A stretch of 20,758 bases of DNA, from positions 1 to 20,758 of the forward strand of contig JBBITW010000047.1 in assembly GCA_037440525.1 (NCBI GenBank). Reading direction: 5' to 3'. A program made the translations under genes and the position numbers. Positions 7,600-15,178 of the stretch are shown piece after piece; position 1 is the first letter of the stretch; every line of letters starts with the position of its first letter. The notes beneath the pieces were generated by a model. That model had not been told where the DNA came from. It ran no database searches and worked only from the letters and a program-made list of their open reading frames with translations. The stretch is from JBBITW01 sp037440525. Lineage in GTDB: Bacteria; Desulfobacterota; BSN033; UBA1163.

Positions 7600-9255
7600 A
7601 TGTCTAAGAATATTCGAAATGAATTTGAACGCTGGGAAAAGACAACCCTTAATAAAGTTATATCAAAGGCCCCTGAGCGAGAACCCTTTTTTGAAACTAC
7701 TTCACATATCCCGGTCAATCGCCTATTTACTCCACTGGATGTTGAGGAGATCGATTATATTCGCGACCTTGGGTTCCCCGGGGAATATCCCTTTACAAGG
7801 GGTGTTCAACCCACGATGTACAGAGGAAGGTTCTGGACAATGCGTCAATATGCGGGCTTTGCCACACCTGAAGAAACTAATAAGAGATATAAGTATCTCC
7901 TTGAACAGGGACAGACAGGACTGAGTGTTGCCTTCGATCTCCCAACCCAGATTGGTTACGATTCAGACCACCCACTTGCAGAGGGTGAAGTTGGAAAGGT
8001 TGGTGTTGCAATTGATACACTTAAGGATATGGAGATTCTTTTCGATGGGATTCCACTTGATAAAGTCTCTACATCCATGACTATAAACGCAACAGCCGCA
8101 ATCCTTCTTGCAATGTACATCGCCTGTGCAGAAAAGCAGGGTGTCAAATCTCAAGTTCTTCAAGGCACTATACAGAATGATATCTTAAAGGAATATACTG
8201 CAAGGGGAACCTATATCTATCCACCTGCAGAGTCTATGCGTATAATTACTGATATCTTCTCATTCTGTAAGGAACATGTCCCGAGATGGAATACGATAAG
8301 TATCAGCGGATATCATATCCGGGAAGCAGGCTCTACTGCTGTCCAGGAAGTGGCATTTACTCTCGCAAATGGTATTGCATATGTAGAGGCTGCGATAAGG
8401 TCAGGATTAGATGTCGACTCCTTTGCATCCCGACTCTCCTTCTTCTTTAACTCACATAATAATTTTATTGAAGAGATTGCCAAATTCAGGGCCGCTCGAA
8501 GGCTATGGGCCAAGATCATGAAAGAACGTTTTAAGGCAAAGAAGGAAGAATCCTGTATGCTACGGTTTCATACCCAGACTGCTGGGTGCACCCTCACTGC
8601 TCAACAGCCCGATAACAATATCGTTCGTGTTGCTTTTCAGGCACTTGCCGCTGTTCTCGGAGGAACACAATCCCTTCACACCAATTCAAGAGATGAAGCC
8701 TATGCCCTACCCTCTGAGGAATCGGTAAGAATTGCTTTAAGAACCCAGCAGTTGATTGCCTATGAGACCGGGGTTGCTGATATGGTAGATCCTCTCGGAG
8801 GCTCATATGCAATTGAGGCCATGACGAATGAGATAGAAAAAAGGGCTATGGAATATATTGAGAAAATAGATCATATGGGTGGCGCAATAAAGGCGATCGA
8901 AGCAGGCTACATTCAGCAGGAGATTGGGGAGAGTGCATATCAATATCAGAAAGAGATTGAATCAAAAAAAAGGATTATTGTAGGTGTCAATCAATTTCAG
9001 ATTGAAGAGGAACCATTAAAGGACATCCTACGGATCAGACCTGAAGTAGAAAGGTTACAGAAGGAGAAATTGGCAAAGATAAAAAATGAAAGAGATAATA
9101 TTAAGGTTAAACAGACACTCGAAACACTGAAAAAGGCTGCACAGGGAAGTGAAAATCTTGTCCCCCATATCCTAAAGGCGGTCAGGGCTTATGCAACCTT
9201 AGGTGAAATCTCTGATACCATGAGAGAAGTATTCGGTGAATACAGAGAAAGATAG
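7600..9255 (+). CDS. mcmA1: Methylmalonyl-CoA mutase, catalytic (large) subunit of split type
   Basis: Adenosylcobalamin-dependent mutase interconverting methylmalonyl-CoA and succinyl-CoA. The 551 residues hold the substrate-binding TIM barrel but no B12 domain, which is encoded separately at 9515, as in archaeal and many anaerobic bacterial enzymes. Specificity residues can be read by alignment to the Propionibacterium enzyme with a constant offset of five: Tyr84 (RQYAGF, Tyr89), Gln192 (GTIQND, Gln197), Arg202 (TARGTYIYPP, Arg207) and His239 (SGYH, His244). Isobutyryl-CoA mutase has Phe and Gln, and 2-hydroxyisobutyryl-CoA mutase has Ile and Gln, at the Tyr and Arg positions, so methylmalonyl-CoA is the likely substrate. 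A GGAG site precedes ATG 7600. It lies with meaB, a carboxyltransferase and the B12 subunit in one direction. Confidence 0.95.
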   Translation: MSKNIRNEFERWEKTTLNKVISKAPEREPFFETTSHIPVNRLFTPLDVEEIDYIRDLGFPGEYPFTRGVQPTMYRGRFWTMRQYAGFATPEETNKRYKYLLEQGQTGLSVAFDLPTQIGYDSDHPLAEGEVGKVGVAIDTLKDMEILFDGIPLDKVSTSMTINATAAILLAMYIACAEKQGVKSQVLQGTIQNDILKEYTARGTYIYPPAESMRIITDIFSFCKEHVPRWNTISISGYHIREAGSTAVQEVAFTLANGIAYVEAAIRSGLDVDSFASRLSFFFNSHNNFIEEIAKFRAARRLWAKIMKERFKAKKEESCMLRFHTQTAGCTLTAQQPDNNIVRVAFQALAAVLGGTQSLHTNSRDEAYALPSEESVRIALRTQQLIAYETGVADMVDPLGGSYAIEAMTNEIEKRAMEYIEKIDHMGGAIKAIEAGYIQQEIGESAYQYQKEIESKKRIIVGVNQFQIEEEPLKDILRIRPEVERLQKEKLAKIKNERDNIKVKQTLETLKKAAQGSENLVPHILKAVRAYATLGEISDTMREVFGEYRER

Positions 9256-9302
9256 TTTGAATTACCAGATTTTAGTTGCCAGATTCCAGATAATTCTATC
9301 CT

Positions 9303-9476
9303 AAGTTGAGCGATTTTTTTACCGCTTTGGGCTGATATTTATCAGTCATTGCGAGCCGGAGGCGTGGCAATCCGACGAAGTCGTTGCGAGCCTGAAGGGC
9401 GTGGCAATCCCGATAGATTCCTCGCTTCGCTCGGAATGACAATTTAATAAAGATTGCTTCGCAATTATAATGGATT
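9303..9476 (-). repeat. Dispersed repeat copy 4, between the two mutase subunit genes
   Basis: Starts with AAGTTGAGCGATT (9303-9315), one mismatch from the 13-bp terminal repeat at 13002. It then carries TCATTGCGAGCC, CAATCCGACGAAGTCGTTGC, CTCGCTTCGCTCGGAATGAC and AGATTGCTTCGCAAT. The right terminal repeat is degenerate. Same orientation as the copies at 5386 and 13002. It splits two genes whose products form one enzyme. Confidence 0.86.
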
Positions 9477-9514
9477 CTTCTTGGATATGTAAATTTTGAA
9501 AAGGGAGGGGATCT

Positions 9515-9910
9515 ATGTCAAGAAAGATTCGGGTGCTTATTGCAAAACCTGGACTGGATGGTCATGACAGGGGTGCAAAAGTCATAGCAAGGGCACTAAG
9601 AGATGCAGGAATGGAAGTAATCTATACAGGGATTCGTCAGACCCCTGAACAGATTGCAAATGCCGCTATCCAGGAAGGAGTTGATATTGTTGGCCTTTCC
9701 TGCCTTTCAGGTGCACATAACCACCTCTTCCCCAAGGTTGTTCAAATCCTCAGGGAGAAGGGCGCAGAAGACATCATCGTTTTTGGAGGAGGCATTATCC
9801 CTGTGGACGATATCCCTGAATTAAAAAAGGCTGGCATCAAGGAGGTCTTTCTTCCTGGCACATCCACTGAAGATATTATTAAATATATCAACGAAACCGT
9901 AAAAAAATGA
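9515..9910 (+). CDS. mcmA2: Methylmalonyl-CoA mutase, B12-binding (small) subunit
   Basis: Stand-alone cobalamin-binding domain (131 residues) that pairs with the catalytic subunit at 7600. The base-off/His-on signature DGHDRG (Asp15, His17, Gly20) supplies the lower-axial histidine; SCL (62-64) and the FGGGI loop (90-94) complete the B12 pocket. The AAGGGAGGGG stretch at 9499-9508 gives a strong ribosome-binding site ahead of ATG 9515. The 259-base gap from the large subunit is filled by a repeat, unlike the close spacing usual for obligate partners, so equal expression probably depends on the separate strong ribosome site. Cognate pairing with the large subunit is inferred from proximity. 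Confidence 0.95.
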   Translation: MSRKIRVLIAKPGLDGHDRGAKVIARALRDAGMEVIYTGIRQTPEQIANAAIQEGVDIVGLSCLSGAHNHLFPKVVQILREKGAEDIIVFGGGIIPVDDIPELKKAGIKEVFLPGTSTEDIIKYINETVKK

Positions 9911-9943
9911 AAATTTTCCACCCGAGCGAGTTAGAAAATAGGC

Positions 9944-10047
9944 GTAGGGTAAAGGTTTATCCCTTACCGTTATCAGGCGTGGATAAGGGCTTGCTTCTTA
10001 CCAAAAACGCTAATACCAAAACGGTAAGCCACAAGGGCTTACCCTAC
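9944..10047. repeat. Palindromic 104-bp element (MITE- or REP-like)
   Basis: Starts GTAGGGTAA (9944-9952) and ends TTACCCTAC (10039-10047), a perfect 9-bp inverted repeat. TTACCG (9964-9969) and CGGTAA (10022-10027) form a second matched pair at equal distance from the ends. An internal TTATCC...GGATAA hairpin also exists. It lies between convergent genes and could fold as one long cruciform. Only one copy is in the window. Confidence 0.6.
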
Positions 10048-10087
10048 AAAAAAAATTGATATTTATTGCGGGAGAAAATTATCCTAC

Positions 10088-10348
10088 CTAATTCTCATCC
10101 AGCACATGTCTAATTTTCTTAAGGAGGCTTTCCATGCTGAATGGCTTCTGTATCAGGTCTATTCCCTTATCCAGAACACCATGATGGATGGTTGCATTAT
10201 CCGTATAACCTGACATATAGATGACTTTAAAATCCTTACAGACTTCCCTCAACTTTTCAACAAGCTCACGACCACCCATTTTTGGCATTATAACATCTGT
10301 TAAAACAAGATTAATAGGTTTCTGGAAAATGCTTAAGTTATTAAGATG
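10088..10348 (-). pseudogene. Truncated response-regulator receiver domain, likely from a hybrid histidine kinase
   Basis: The minus-strand frame starting right at the repeat edge (10348) reads through LVLTDVIMPKMGGRELVEKL, KVIYMSGYTD and LIQKPFSMESLLKKIRHVLD to a stop at 10088. This is the second half of a receiver domain: the phospho-acceptor Asp in LTD, the switch Thr/Ser region in MSGYTD and the conserved Lys-Pro are present. About the first 40 residues, with the acidic pair, are missing. The MSGYTD...LDKG sequence is characteristic of receivers at the C-terminus of hybrid histidine kinases. The in-frame stop upstream lies inside the repeat at 10349-10443, so insertion or recombination at the repeat seems to have cut the gene. 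An ATG at 10288 would give only 66 residues, without the phospho-acceptor Asp. Probably non-functional. Confidence 0.72.
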
Positions 10349-10443
10349 TCATTCCGAGTAAAGCGAGGAATATATAAGATTGCCACGTCGCTTCGCTCCT
10401 CGCAACGACTTCGTCGGATTGGCACGCCTCCGGCTCGCAATGA
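10349..10443 (+). repeat. Dispersed repeat copy 5, abutting the receiver remnant
   Basis: Carries TCATTCCGAGTAAAGCGAGG, GCCACGTCGCTTCGCTCCTC, CGACTTCGTCGGATTGG and CTCGCAATGAC. Same orientation as the copy at 4098. Terminal repeats are absent. One edge is exactly where the receiver reading frame breaks off. Confidence 0.85.
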
Positions 10444-10486
10444 CTTCCCTTTTGGTCATTGCCTGTTGCAGGCATAGAAAGTGAAA

Positions 10487-11524
10487 TTACTTTCGGGAGC
10501 TGAAAGTTTCAAACATTGCCATTTGCACTTCTTCAAGAGCTAAAAGCGACCTAACCTTCACCAATCGAATTCCAAGGTATGAAGCAATTGGCTCAAGTAA
10601 TCTATAAACCTCTTCTCTTTTAACCATCAATTCTTTGGGTAATAATTTTATATCTTCAATCAGATTTAAAAATGATTTTTGGAAATTCGATTGGTAATCG
10701 CTGTGTGACGACAGATCTCCCTTTATGATCAAACCACTTTTGTTATCTACATAAAGGAATATAATCGGGTAATATGGTCTTTCTTCTCCTTCTTTAACTG
10801 GTGTATATGTATAGAAAAAATCAACTTCCCATATGCCTGTTTTCTTAGGATATGTCTTTTTAATCTTCATTAAACGAATTTCATCAAGAGGGATGGTCTT
10901 CAATTCTAATCTTTTTGGAGGGGGAAGTTTTAACCACCTGTCATGCCATATAATATCTCCATCCTTCTTTTCAGGTATTCGCACAAGACAGCAACCTTCG
11001 AAAGGGGGATTAAGAAGGTGCCAAGTTTCCTTAAAGTTTAAAGCCACCTCTTTTGCTTGCCTGAGAATGATATTTAAAAACATTGCCTCTTCTTTAGTTA
11101 GAAACCATGGGAAATATCCAGGTCTATAACTTCTGAACAAAGGCATTCTCTTTTCTCCCCTGATACTCAAGCCGAGTCGTTTTATAACCTCTCGATCTTC
11201 CCTATCCAGTTGATTCCTGTTTTCAAATGTAACCGCAATAGATTTTTGATAAAAAAAGGCCTCTATCTGATCTATCACTCTTTCTTCTGAAGATAACAAT
11301 CTGAAGTATGAATCAAGCCCATCCAACCCCAGATATCCGTTCAAACCATAGACCTCCCCCAATGCCCCCATAACGCAACAATAAGCGATTTCACCATCTA
11401 CAGGGTTCTGCACACCAAATAGGTTGCTATCGTCCATCCAGTCCCAGCAATTTATTTCTCTAAACTCAATAGCAGAATCATATAAGTCCCTCCATTCCTG
11501 ATCAGATGGGGATGAATAAATCAT
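10487..11524 (-). CDS. Uncharacterised 345-aa protein (probable DUF7309/DUF6930 family)
   Basis: Soluble protein without signal peptide or membrane segment. The N-terminal part (about 1-125) is rich in acidic and aromatic residues, with REINCWDWMDDSNLFGVQNP followed by AYCCVMGALGEVYGLNGYLG. The C-terminal part (about 215-340) is a second domain with DEIRLMKIKKTYPKKTGIWEVD and a Lys/Glu-rich tail. From memory this two-part layout matches bacterial proteins annotated DUF7309 plus DUF6930; no function is established that I know of. A clean GAAAGGAGA ribosome site lies ahead of ATG 11524. On the minus strand it has no close functional neighbour; the receiver remnant follows after a repeat. Gene reality is sure, function unknown. 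Confidence 0.8.
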   Translation of the reverse strand: MIYSSPSDQEWRDLYDSAIEFREINCWDWMDDSNLFGVQNPVDGEIAYCCVMGALGEVYGLNGYLGLDGLDSYFRLLSSEERVIDQIEAFFYQKSIAVTFENRNQLDREDREVIKRLGLSIRGEKRMPLFRSYRPGYFPWFLTKEEAMFLNIILRQAKEVALNFKETWHLLNPPFEGCCLVRIPEKKDGDIIWHDRWLKLPPPKRLELKTIPLDEIRLMKIKKTYPKKTGIWEVDFFYTYTPVKEGEERPYYPIIFLYVDNKSGLIIKGDLSSHSDYQSNFQKSFLNLIEDIKLLPKELMVKREEVYRLLEPIASYLGIRLVKVRSLLALEEVQMAMFETFSSRK

Positions 11525-11560
11525 AGAGATTCTCCTTTCAATTTTAAATTAATAAGACCT

Positions 11561-11566
11561 ATTATA
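11561..11566 (-). promoter_or_regulatory. Perfect -10 hexamer ahead of the 345-aa gene
   Basis: TATAAT on the minus strand, 37 bases before ATG 11524, is well placed for transcription starting near 11554. No good -35 is seen at 16-18 bases; TTGACC exists but 30 bases away. Low confidence. Confidence 0.3.
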
Positions 11567-11626
11567 TCCCTCCCTCCAAAGGAAGGGTAAATTAATGGTC
11601 AATTACTAAAAATTTCATACAATCGA

Positions 11627-11821
11627 TCAGGCCTTTTGAGGCTTGAGGCAATCATCCCTGAAACAGCATTGAAATTGATCGCAATAATCCCTTGCACTGC
11701 CAAAACAATCAAAATTTCCTTCAGCCTTCTGGATTCTTCTGATCAACTCTGCTTTTGATAACCCAAAAGTATTCTTAAGACCAAGCCCTTTTGCCTTTTC
11801 AATTACCTCTTTCATTTTCAT
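11627..11821 (-). CDS. Small SAP-like, cysteine-rich protein
   Basis: A 64-residue protein. Its first 33 residues form a SAP/Rho-N-like helix-extended-helix (MKEVIEKAKGLGLKN, LSKAELIRRIQKAEG), a fold often used for nucleic-acid binding. The tail has five cysteines (39, 47, 52, 53, 58) in NFDCFG, DYCDQ, CCFRDDC, suggesting metal binding. Short proteins of this form (SAP part, then EGNFDCFG and a Cys tail) are, from memory, common in Deltaproteobacteria and have no known role. ATG 11821 is chosen over the in-frame TTG 11827 because AGGAG lies six bases before it; from the TTG the site would have no spacing. It stands alone between two larger minus-strand genes. Confidence 0.78.
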   Translation of the reverse strand: MKMKEVIEKAKGLGLKNTFGLSKAELIRRIQKAEGNFDCFGSARDYCDQFQCCFRDDCLKPQKA

Positions 11822-11932
11822 CTTCAACTCCTTCTTGCCACACGAGATAAGCCATAAAATTATCTACTCCTCCTTCGATGTCTATTGGGTTTATATGCTT
11901 ATAATAAAAATCGTGCGTTAACCTCAAAATGG

Positions 11933-12955
11933 TTATAAGTCAAGTTTAAAGAGTTGAGCTGCATTCCTCCAGAGAATCCTTTCGTAATCTCCCTTTGGTA
12001 GTCTTAAGTCCTTTATAAATCCAATGATTCTATCAGGTCCACCAATTGGGTGGGCATAATCCGTTCCGACCAGTATATGCTCAGGTCCTAAATATTCAAG
12101 TGCACATTTCATCGCCGGCAGATGAAAAGAGATAGCATCCACATAAATATTTCGCCTGTAATATTCCGTTGGTAACCCTTTCAGGGAAAACCCATAATCC
12201 TTTGAATAGGCCTTATAGCAGTCATCGATCCTCCCAACAAGATAAGGAAATACCCCACCCAGATGTGCATGAATAATCTTTAATTTAGGAAACCTCTCCA
12301 AGATTCCTTCAAAGATTAGTCCTGTTACGGCCATTGTTGTATCTAAGATAAAACCATAGAGGGGCAGTGGCATATTGATCTTGCTCATCACCTTTGTTGT
12401 AAGAGGCGGAGCGGGGTGTATAAAAATAGGTAGATCGTAATTCTCTGCTGCTTCATATATTGGAAGAAACTCCTTTGAATAAATGGGTTTTCCATTAATA
12501 TTGGAGAACATCATTATCCCCTTCACCCCAAGCTCCTTATAGGCTCTCTCTAACTCCTCTAATGATTCTTTTACGTCCTGATATGGCAATGAAGCAAGGG
12601 CATAAAACCTGCCTTTATAATTCTGACACATGCTCGAAAGGTGATCATTTATCTTCTTTGCCCAAAGGATGGCATCAGATCTCGGGATAATCTCCACTCC
12701 AGGTGCTGTGAGCCCCACAATCTGTATATCTATGCCGTATTCATCCATATCCTTTAATCTTGGCTCAGGCTCACAATGCCCTGGTCTTATGATTGTCCCA
12801 AGCCTGGAACCACCATAATAAAAAAGGAAATGGTTAGGGGTTTTACACTCTATTGTCAATGGTCCAATCTTCCCTTTCTTCACAAGAAAGTTTAACCATT
12901 CTCTTGGATATAAATGATTATGAACATCTATTACTTTTACCTTTTTAGCAGTCAT
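11933..12955 (-). CDS. Metal-dependent amidohydrolase, ACMSD-like (Amidohydro_2)
   Basis: TIM-barrel metal enzyme (340 residues, normal family length) of the group that includes aminocarboxymuconate-semialdehyde decarboxylase, aromatic acid decarboxylases and some hydrolases or hydratases. Metal and catalytic residues in order: His12 and His14 (DVHNH), His180 (IFIHPAPP), His229/His231 (IIHAHLGG) and Asp299 (VGTDYAHP). The HxH pair is kept, as in ACMSD itself; some aromatic acid decarboxylases of the group lack it. GAGGAGGT sits upstream of ATG 12955. It is on the same strand as the TRAP-TAXI/flavoprotein cluster but separated from it by a repeat, so it may be a separate unit acting on the same imported acid. 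Exact reaction unknown. Confidence 0.9.
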   Translation of the reverse strand: MTAKKVKVIDVHNHLYPREWLNFLVKKGKIGPLTIECKTPNHFLFYYGGSRLGTIIRPGHCEPEPRLKDMDEYGIDIQIVGLTAPGVEIIPRSDAILWAKKINDHLSSMCQNYKGRFYALASLPYQDVKESLEELERAYKELGVKGIMMFSNINGKPIYSKEFLPIYEAAENYDLPIFIHPAPPLTTKVMSKINMPLPLYGFILDTTMAVTGLIFEGILERFPKLKIIHAHLGGVFPYLVGRIDDCYKAYSKDYGFSLKGLPTEYYRRNIYVDAISFHLPAMKCALEYLGPEHILVGTDYAHPIGGPDRIIGFIKDLRLPKGDYERILWRNAAQLFKLDL

Positions 12956-13001
12956 CCTTAAATTACCTCCTCTGTTTTTGATCTAAAACTTACTACAACC
13001 T

Positions 13002-13196
13002 AAATTGAGCGATTTTTTATAATGTAGCCGCACCCTTCAGGGTGCGAAGGTTTCTGCCTACCGCCAAAGGCGGATCAGTCATTGCGTGGCAATCCGACGA
13101 AGTCGTTGCGTGGCAATCTCATAGATTCCTCGCTTCGCTCGGAATGACAATCTGGAAGAGATTGCTTCGCAATGACAATCTTGAATCGCTCAATTT
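13002..13196 (-). repeat. Dispersed repeat copy 6, with perfect 13-bp terminal inverted repeats
   Basis: Bounded by AAATTGAGCGATT (13002-13014) and AATCGCTCAATTT (13184-13196), a perfect inverted repeat. Inside are CCGCCAAAGGCGGATCAG, TCATTGCG, CAATCCGACGAAGTCGTTGC, CTCGCTTCGCTCGGAATGAC and AGATTGCTTCGCAATGAC. No clear target-site duplication and no ORF of coding character. It occupies most of the gap between the amidohydrolase gene and the end of the TRAP permease gene, and best shows the full structure of the family. Confidence 0.92.
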
Positions 13197-13254
13197 TGGC
13201 ACAAAAAATTTTATTCATCTTCTTTCTTATTCTAATTCGGTCATGAGTGCAATA

Positions 13255-15132
13255 CTATTTTTTAGCATAAATCCAGTGTAATGAAATAATTATTGCAAGA
13301 AGGCAGTACCCAATAAGATCAGTAATCCAGTATGGATAAATCAATATGAGTCCTGCCATCAAGAACCCTAACCTTGAACTCCATCCAAGTCTTTTTAATA
13401 AATAACCTTGAAAAGCGGTAGCTATGCAACTTATTGCGATAAATGAAGAGAAGCACCTTATTAGAATTATACCAACCGAACCCGTAAGAAGTATCTCTTT
13501 ACTGTAAATAAATAGATAGGGAACTAAAAATGTTGGGAGGGAATAGTAAAATGCAAGATATGTAGTCTTCACAGGATCCGAACCAGCAATACCTGCTGAA
13601 GCGAATGATGTAGGAGCTACAGGAGGACTGATATTTCCCAGAATACCAAAATAAAAGACAAAAAGGTGAGCCGCCATTGGGTTTACCCCCATTCTTATCA
13701 ATGCAGGTGCAGCAAGGACTGCTAAAATAAGATAACATGTAACAGGAGGAAGGGGAAGACCAAGAATGAGAGAGGCAATCATCGTCAGAAAAAGAAGGAG
13801 AATCAAACTTCCTCCAGCGAGCGTCACGAGGGCATCAGAGAAACGTAATCCCATACCCGATAAGCTAATGACACCAGTAATAATCCCTGCAGAAGCACAG
13901 GCATTAGCAACAGGGAGAATTCCCTTGGCTCCTCTCTCCAATGCTGATGCAACCTCTCGAATTCCTATTCTTGTGTTCTTTTTCAATTGACTTGTTATCA
14001 CAGAGGCCACAATTGCCCAAAAGGCCGCCTTGGGTGCGGAGGTCATTCGAATAGCAAGGAAATAAACAAGGATTAAAAGAGGTATTATCATATGCCATCT
14101 TTCATGTATAAGCGACTTTAAATTCGGGAGTTCGGCCTTAGGGAGACCATGAAGTTTTAATTTTGCAGCCTGTAATTCTACAACCATATATAAAGCTATA
14201 TAGAAAAGAAGCGCCGGTATGATTGCCGCCTTAATCACATCCAAATATGTTCCACCTATGATCTCTGGTATGATGAAGGCAGCCGCACCCATAACCGGTG
14301 GCATAATCATTGCCCCTGTAGAGCCTACCGCCTCTATCGCACCAGCAACCTGGGCAGGGTAGCCCACCTTTTTCATTAAAGGAATGGTAAATACACCAAC
14401 AGCAGCTACATTTGCCACCTGACTTCCAGTAATCATCCCAAATAAGCAACTCGTAAGTACAGCGGCCTTGGCAGGGCCCCCACGATACTTCCCAAAGAAA
14501 GCCAATCCTGAATCAATGAAGAGGGGACCTGTTCCCGAAATGAATAAGAATGCACCAAAGATAATATAGATAATGATTACAGTTGCAGATACGCCAAGGG
14601 CGGTTCCAAAGATTCCTTCCGTTGTAAGGAACATATAGTTTACTACTCGCTCAAATGTAAAACCTGTGTGAGCTAAATAGGCTGGTAGATTCTTCCCAAT
14701 GGCAAGATAGAAAAATCCAAAAAGGCAGATGACCACCACTGTCATTCCTATTACTCTCCTTGTAGCCTCTAAAACAAGTATGATAGCAATAACACTTGAT
14801 ATCGAATCAAGAATATTGGGTTCTCCAACTCGAAAGCTTATTGCCTCAAATTCAAAAATTACATATGCCCCTATGGAAAAGGATAGAATAACAAGAAGAA
14901 TATCTATCCATCTGAGAGGTCTTTTTTCTTCTATAGTTGATGGTTCTTCGCCACCTTTGTGTCTAAATGGAAAGATAAGGAATGTAAGGGCAAGGGCAAA
15001 GGAGAGATGCACAGCCTCCTGCTGGAGGCCAGGGAGTTGACGAACCCCAGCGGTATAGAGGTGAAAACACGACATACCGAGGGCAATTAAAAAAATAATA
15101 ACCTTTTTTGGAGTCCAATTATAAGTCTCCAA
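13255..15132 (-). CDS. TRAP transporter permease, 4TM/12TM fusion (TAXI type)
   Basis: Inner-membrane permease in which the small (DctQ) and large (DctM) subunits are fused, 625 residues, the usual partner of TAXI receptors. The first ~130 residues hold four hydrophobic helices; the rest is the DctM-like domain with GSTGAMIMPPVMGAAAFIIP (first half) and GNISPPVAPTSFASAGIAG (second half), the matched motif pair of the ion-coupled transporter. Extra C-terminal helices follow. The start is a TTG at 15132, with an AAAGG site about ten bases upstream and no earlier ATG in frame that fits. The receptor gene ends 46 bases upstream, so the two are an operon. Likely substrate is an organic acid; nothing in the sequence fixes which. 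Confidence 0.93.
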   Translation of the reverse strand: METYNWTPKKVIIFLIALGMSCFHLYTAGVRQLPGLQQEAVHLSFALALTFLIFPFRHKGGEEPSTIEEKRPLRWIDILLVILSFSIGAYVIFEFEAISFRVGEPNILDSISSVIAIILVLEATRRVIGMTVVVICLFGFFYLAIGKNLPAYLAHTGFTFERVVNYMFLTTEGIFGTALGVSATVIIIYIIFGAFLFISGTGPLFIDSGLAFFGKYRGGPAKAAVLTSCLFGMITGSQVANVAAVGVFTIPLMKKVGYPAQVAGAIEAVGSTGAMIMPPVMGAAAFIIPEIIGGTYLDVIKAAIIPALLFYIALYMVVELQAAKLKLHGLPKAELPNLKSLIHERWHMIIPLLILVYFLAIRMTSAPKAAFWAIVASVITSQLKKNTRIGIREVASALERGAKGILPVANACASAGIITGVISLSGMGLRFSDALVTLAGGSLILLLFLTMIASLILGLPLPPVTCYLILAVLAAPALIRMGVNPMAAHLFVFYFGILGNISPPVAPTSFASAGIAGSDPVKTTYLAFYYSLPTFLVPYLFIYSKEILLTGSVGIILIRCFSSFIAISCIATAFQGYLLKRLGWSSRLGFLMAGLILIYPYWITDLIGYCLLAIIISLHWIYAKK

Positions 15133-15178
15133 TTACTTTGCCTTTCCCTTTTGATCTGAATTCATTTAGAATTTTTAA

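Noticed and set aside
9944..10047. Intrinsic terminator for the mutase block
   Set aside because: The palindrome is followed by A residues, not T residues, on the plus strand, and on the minus strand the T-run precedes the stem.
4098..10443. CRISPR array
   Set aside because: The repeats are long, occur in both orientations, are separated by genes and have no regular spacers; no cas genes are seen.
10444..10486. N-terminal half of the receiver on the far side of the repeat
   Set aside because: No frame shows the acidic VDDE-type start of a receiver domain in this short segment.
11822..11827. TTG start of the SAP-like gene
   Set aside because: The AGGAG site would touch the TTG directly; ATG 11821 has correct spacing.
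13042..13281. Plus-strand frame of 79 codons at 13042
   Set aside because: It lies mostly in the repeat and translates the repeat sequence; similar frames appear in other copies and none resembles a protein.
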